Shown in pieces: positions 59,241 to 64,000 of a stretch of DNA of 64,000 bases. The DNA is from Ligustrum vulgare (Eukaryota; Streptophyta; Magnoliopsida; Lamiales; Oleaceae). Each line of letters opens with the position of its first letter. Position 1 is the stretch's first letter. Location: the NCBI GenBank assembly GCA_963555705.1, contig OY743169.1, positions 49,032,124 through 49,096,123 on the forward strand, read 5' to 3'. The notes beneath the pieces were generated by a model that did not search any database, was not told where the DNA came from, and saw nothing but the letters and a program-made list of their open reading frames with translations. Position numbers and translations under genes: made by a program.

Positions 59241-62200
59241 TATAGCGATCCAGAATTTTTATGCAATAAATAATTATTTTAATATTTAGAAAATTGTGTC
59301 GCTACTATTTCATTTATTATTTTGAAATTAATGCCGCGACGGATTCGTCTAGCCAAGTCAAGAAATATCGAATTTGTTCGATTTTAAATTAAAATCCGAA
59401 TTTCTAAAATTATGTTATTTTAATTGTTTATTCAAAGTATTATTTTCAAAATTATTTTGAATTCCAAATTTATTAAAATATTTCAATTTTTCCTTATTCA
59501 AATTTATTTTCAGTCCAAAATATATCAGTTTTAATACAATTCCTTATACAAAAACATCATCATTATATATATAAATTTTACATCTATTTCATATTCCATC
59601 TCATTATACAAACACCAAAGCAAAGCATCTTCATCATTATCATCATCTACCCCATCTTCATTTCAATACTCATGGCACAACTCACACTTCCATGTACTTA
59701 GATTCCACAATACAATATATATAAGCATACATCTTCATCACCTGCACCAAGCTCCATCTCCATCCCAGACGAGTGCAACCACAGTCCATCACTCTGCCAT
59801 CACCTCCTCGATCAGAAACCATCAGCAGCCACCATTTACCACACATAGATCAACCTACAGCAAGCCATAACTGTTTCATCACTGCAACCACTGATCTACC
59901 AACCAAACCACCACCCTCTGCAACTCACAGCCGAATCCACAACCACTAGTTAATCAATTCATCAATCCGGCCAGTTTCCTCCATTCAACTACATCCAATT
60001 CAATTTCCATTTTCAGAATTCCCATTTGCAAGATCAACAATCTCAGCCATTATCATCAATTCTGATATCCTGCAATCACCATCTTCATCATCACTGCAGC
60101 AAATTTCCACCACCGGTATCATCATCCTCAAACACCAAATTGAATCAGCGTTCATCATCATCAATCAAAATTGAGCACCACCACCGCACTCAGTCGAGAA
60201 CCCAAACACCACCACTGCCCTATTCTAATCAAACTTAGACATCAATTTAATCATCTTCATCATCACCAAACACCACAGCCATAGACGGCCAAACCACCTC
60301 AATCACCGGAAAATCGCACAACCCCATCGCCTCCACTGCCCAGTCCCAAATTAACTCCAATTCAGTGCCAAAACCCCAAATCAAAATAAAACCCAAAACC
60401 CAGATTAAGCCAAGCCAGTCACTTACCTCAAACCACCGCCGGATTATCGCCTAGAAATCGCGACTTTAAGCCTCGTGTTTATCTCTGTTTTCGCTAATCT
60501 CGCAACAAATCAGCTACAACCACACCGCCGCCACTCACCGCCACCTTGTGCCGGCGTAGCGCCGGAAAATCCCCGGTGAAAAGACCGGATTTCGCCATTT
60601 CTTTCCTTCGTTTCGCCTCGGGTCCGATTGAGCTAGAGAGAGAGAGTGAGTGAAGAGAGGGAGTGAGAAACGTGAGAGAGAGAGAAGAGCGATCTGAAGA
60701 TATTATATTTAACTTTCAGAAATTACAGCTTGGTCCCTGAAGTTTTTAAAGATTTTCAAATCAGTCCCCAACTTTTTAAGTTATCCATTTCAGCCCCAAA
60801 GTTTTAAATGATTTACTTCAGCCCTTTAACTTTAAACTCTTTTATTTCAATACCTGCTGATTTACTTTTAAGCCCAAGTTTCAAAGTATTCATTTTAATC
60901 CCTCAACTTTCAAAATATCTATTTTAGTCCCTGAACTTTCAAAAGTATTCATTTTAGTCCCTCAACTTTCAAAACATCAATTTTAGTCCTCAAATTATAA
61001 TTTATCATTTTGAACTATATATTCGATATACTAAAGTGACTTATTGGCTAAGACGAAGCGTACGGAGAATTTAAAGAAATTGAAGTCATTCCAGCTCAAC
61101 TTTGCACTCGTCGGATTTGAGGTAGACTCGCACTTATTAATTGATTTAAATTATGATTTCATATAAATGTCATGTGACTTGTGAAAGTCAATTTTCAAGA
61201 AAATTAAGTATGTTTTATGAAAGGTAAATATACCTTATGTTTTTATGAAAAGTAAGTATACCCTATGTTTTTACGATAATGTTTTATATGTTTTGGATCA
61301 TTTCTATGCACATAAGAATTCTTACCACCTAAGTTCGGTAGAATTCTGTGTCTCCATAAGTTTATGAGGATTTACCACCTAAGTTCGGTAAAATTCCTGC
61401 CTTTCCATATGTTTATGAGGATTTACCACCTAAGTTCGGTAAAATTCCTGTCGCGTATGTTTATGAGGATTTCGATCCTATCTTATGTTATGATGGAAAT
61501 GATCCCTATGAATTTCATGAATTATGTTTTGGTATACTTACTGTTATTATGATCTTATTGTTATTATGATCTTACTGTTATTATGATCTTACTGTTATTA
61601 TGATCTTACTGTTATTATGACTTACTACATAAGAATTCTTGCCACCTAAGTTCGGTAAAATTCTTATGTTTATGAGGATTTCGATTTTATCCTATGTTAT
61701 GATGAAAACTTACTGTTATTATGATTTTACTACATAAGAATTCTTACCACCTAAGTTCGGTAAAATTCTTATGTTTATGAGGATTTCAATCCTATCTTAT
61801 GTTATGCTTTCAAAAGAAATTATGCTTGGCATAATTAAAATATTTTATAAGTATATGGTTTTCAAAGAACTGTTTTCAAAGAGATGTTTTCAAAGAGCAT
61901 ATGATTTGCAAAATATGTCCCGTGCTGTAATGCACAATATGAGTTTTATCAAGAACAGTTTTATAAAGAAGCTCTATCAATGCCCGTTTTATAAAGAGCC
62001 GGGATTTATGTGTTTAATCATCTTATAAATTAAATTAATTTGCGATGAGTCTACTGAGTATTTCCCCCATGAAATACTCACCCTACTTTTAACAGTTTTG
62101 CAGATTTCGGAGACGGTGGCGAGCGATGAATGATGGTGGCAATAATCGTTGAACGGTTGAAAGTTTGACGTTAATGATTTCCGTATTTTCCAAACAATCG

Positions 62201-62441
62201 AATAATTTAGAGAAGTTCATTTATTTGAGAAATTATGATATTGGCAATTTCTTTACAATATTAATGGTTCGATTTACTATTTCAAATGGTTTCATAAATG
62301 TTTTCAATTTTAGCGGCCATTACAGTTTATTTAATGTTGCCAAAAATGAATTTCAATTATTTCTTCCGCAAAAATATTATTCGAAAAATTTAGACAGAAA
62401 ATGACGTAGTGAATCGGGTATACGGAACTCGGGGCGCTACA
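59241..62441 (+). repeat. LARD 3' LTR, 3,201 bp
   Basis: Same length as the 5' LTR. Differences noted by eye: near 59269 (T for G), 61092 (A for C), 61302 (T for G), 61558 (T for C) and 61843 (A for G). It carries the same TA...CA ends. Confidence 0.95.
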
Positions 62442-62446
62442 TGCAA
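62442..62446 (+). repeat. Target duplication TGCAA, right
   Basis: Matches 52762-52766. Confidence 0.92.
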
Positions 62447-63258
62447 TGCCAATGTCGAATTGAAATTGAATTTTATTGAACACTTCTTTATTCCATACAT
62501 TTTTCACCCCCTTTTTGTCACAAATGACAAAGAGTGCAATTTTCAAATCAATTTTTAGCATAAATATGGAACAACTTAAAAATGATGTAGTTAGCATGCA
62601 TAAGTATCATCAATGAATGCAAAATTTTCCCACATACTTAACCCAAGTTAAAATGGAGTAAATTATATAAGCGACTCATGTGTGTAATGTGCCACGCAAC
62701 CACTAATACTTTTTAAGTAGGACTCCACCTTAAATTCATGAGAAAGAACATGCAAAACATCAACGTCAATAAGCTTATCCCCCTACTTATGAAAGTCAAA
62801 CCATTGTAATGCAAACTTTATCAAGCTTGTTATTTTTCATCTTAAGTTCAAGTTCCCCTCATTAGGCGACTAAGATGACCCCTGTAGCAAGCTTTCGGCC
62901 AGTTAACCCAAGTCAGTTGACCATAGGCACAGCTGATGAAGCAACCCTCAGGCTTAATCACTCGAGTCAAATAGGCCCCGACGAAGAACTTAAGATGTGA
63001 CAAGGGGGTTTGTAAGAGTTTAGGTCTAAAAAAATATGTCAATCCATGTTCAAAGTCATCTTACCAACGAGTTACTGTCATCCCAAATCTTACACACGCA
63101 GTTAAGTCCCACATATAATATCAAAGTGTGTGCATTGCAGATGAGACATGAAGACACCTATATCAAGTACTTCACATTAACCTAAGAAAGCAATGAAAAT
63201 TACGCTAGAGTTCATTAAATAAACTTAAACATGGTCACAACACACACAAGTTTAAGTA
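62447..63258 (-). other. Minus-strand copia, 3' non-coding part (continued)
   Basis: Resumes the sequence broken at 52761. On the minus strand 62505-62535 reads TTTGTCATTTGTGACAAAAA then GGGGG, the style of copia sequence downstream of pol. 62840-63060 has no recognisable protein. No gene is seen. Confidence 0.45.
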
Positions 63259-63736
63259 TGTAACGACCCGACTCCCTCGTTGGGGCCTTCTCCGTGTCGC
63301 ACTCATGGTCTTTCCACTCCCCCCTAATCGTCCTGGTCCTCAAGGGCTGCTGCCTCGTTTCCAGGAAGTGAATATTTGCTTTCCATGGGTTTAGAATCTT
63401 GTACCTAGGGGTTAAGTACAAAGATTCTTAGAAACCCACTACCATTAGATCAATTCCGTGTCGCACTCATGGTTTTTCCACTCCCCACTGGTGTCCTGGT
63501 CCTCAAGGGCTACCAACCTCATTTCCAAGAAGTGGATATTTGCCTTCCATAGGTTTCGAACCTTGTACCTAGGGGTTAAGTACAAAGATTCTTAGAAACC
63601 CATGGAAGGCAAATATCCACTTCCTGAAAAACGAGGCTGGCAGCCCTTGAGGACCAGGAAGACCAGAGAGGAGTGGAAAGACCATGAGTGCGACACGGAG
63701 AAGACCCCAGTGAGGGAGTCAGGTCATTACAAAGTA
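63254..63736. mobile_element. Fold-back element, TG...CA ends, 473 bp
   Basis: The element proper is 63259-63731, flanked by AAGTA at 63254-63258 and 63732-63736. Ends are TGTAACGACCCGACTCCC and, inverted, GGGAGTCAGGTCATTACA. It contains three copies of one segment (CCGTGTCGCACTCATGG...GTCCTGGTCCTCAAGGGCT): two direct (from about 63292 and 63460) and one inverted (63600-63705), so much of it folds into a long hairpin. TG...CA with a 5-bp duplication suggests an LTR-integrase product (a rearranged solo LTR) rather than a DNA transposon. Confidence 0.75.
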
Positions 63737-64000
63737 AGTCTCACGTCATGTTTTAAACATGTCCAATTTAAACAAACTATTTTTGTCAATTTTCAAATTT
63801 TTAATGTTTTGTTCTTTTTTGTATAGAAATATACATGTGCCAAAGGAAGCAGAATAAAGATGCACATGCAAGCAAACATTTAAAAACAAACAAATAAATG
63901 AGATGTGCACTAACAAATTATGCAAGTGATAAAGCAAAGGCATGCACCAAGAGTACCTAATCAATTAGGTAAACAAACGCTCTTACCTTTAAGAGCATTG
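63737..64000. other. Non-coding edge of window
   Basis: AT-rich. No feature could be supported. Confidence 0.4.

Larger units (their letters stand above)
52767..62441 (+). mobile_element. Young non-autonomous LTR retrotransposon (LARD) with antisense LOG and Cys-rich genes
   Basis: A complete 9,675-bp element: TGCAA target duplications, two 3,201-bp LTRs, a tRNA-Met primer site (55971-55982) and, at the other end, TTTCGAGGACGAAATT plus an AAGGAGGTAAGAT polypurine tract (59201-59240), both typical of Del/Tekay chromoviruses. LTRs differ at about five positions by eye, so insertion is recent. There is no gag, protease, reverse transcriptase or integrase. The 3,273-bp interior instead carries two intact minus-strand genes (57162-57815 and 58117-58668). 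It must borrow enzymes from a relative to move. It sits in the non-coding part of an older minus-strand copia. Confidence 0.93.

Noticed and set aside
62848..63042. Minus-strand open frame
   Set aside because: Short, in copia-derived non-coding sequence, with no family features.

Overview
This window reads as nuclear DNA of a eudicot plant. It is AT-rich, and nearly every recognisable protein belongs to plant transposable elements: Ty1/copia and Ty3/gypsy polyproteins, a Helitron, a Mutator-like element, hAT and PIF/Harbinger MITEs and a tRNA-derived SINE. Primer-binding sites match plant initiator tRNA-Met (TGGTATCAGAGC). I see no ordinary host gene with exons, no rRNA or functional tRNA gene, and no CRISPR or prokaryotic features. 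The exact species cannot be told from the sequence.

Layout, left to right. 1-7.7 kb: small DNA elements and a SINE (487-736), a 1.1-kb element with inverted ends (1293-2399), a 1.29-kb long-TIR Mutator-like element holding a FAR1/FRS fragment (2465-3750), and a hAT derivative (6301-6896). 7.7-18.3 kb: a decayed Helitron with Rep, Pif1-type helicase and an RPA-like gene, invaded by a PIF/Harbinger MITE (10280-10789) and by a 2,965-bp solo gypsy LTR (12783-15747). 18.3-29.2 kb: two decayed copia elements. 29.2-36 kb: AT-rich spacer with copia remnants. 36-38.9 kb: a decayed gypsy gag/protease carrying a 583-bp hAT MITE. 39.4-48.7 kb: a copia element split by a gypsy element (40452-45231, target duplication CTTTG). 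48.7-52.8 kb: minus-strand LTRs of gypsy and copia type.

The most notable object is at 52767-62441. It is a young, structurally complete LTR retrotransposon: two 3,201-bp LTRs with about five differences, target duplication TGCAA, a tRNA-Met primer site and a polypurine tract. It has no gag or pol. Its 3.27-kb interior instead carries two intact, intronless genes on the antisense strand. One is a LONELY GUY (LOG) cytokinin-activating enzyme with its active-site motifs preserved. The other is a 183-residue basic, cysteine-rich protein whose basic-arm-plus-Cys4 layout resembles the nucleic-acid-binding proteins of carlaviruses. Each has its own TATA-like TTTAAATAG element, and imperfect hairpin repeats lie downstream of LOG. 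This looks like a non-autonomous element that has captured a hormone-activation gene and a virus-like regulatory gene.

The right edge (62447-64000) resumes the older minus-strand copia and ends with a 473-bp fold-back element (63259-63731). The nesting order can be read from interrupted coding frames and target duplications.
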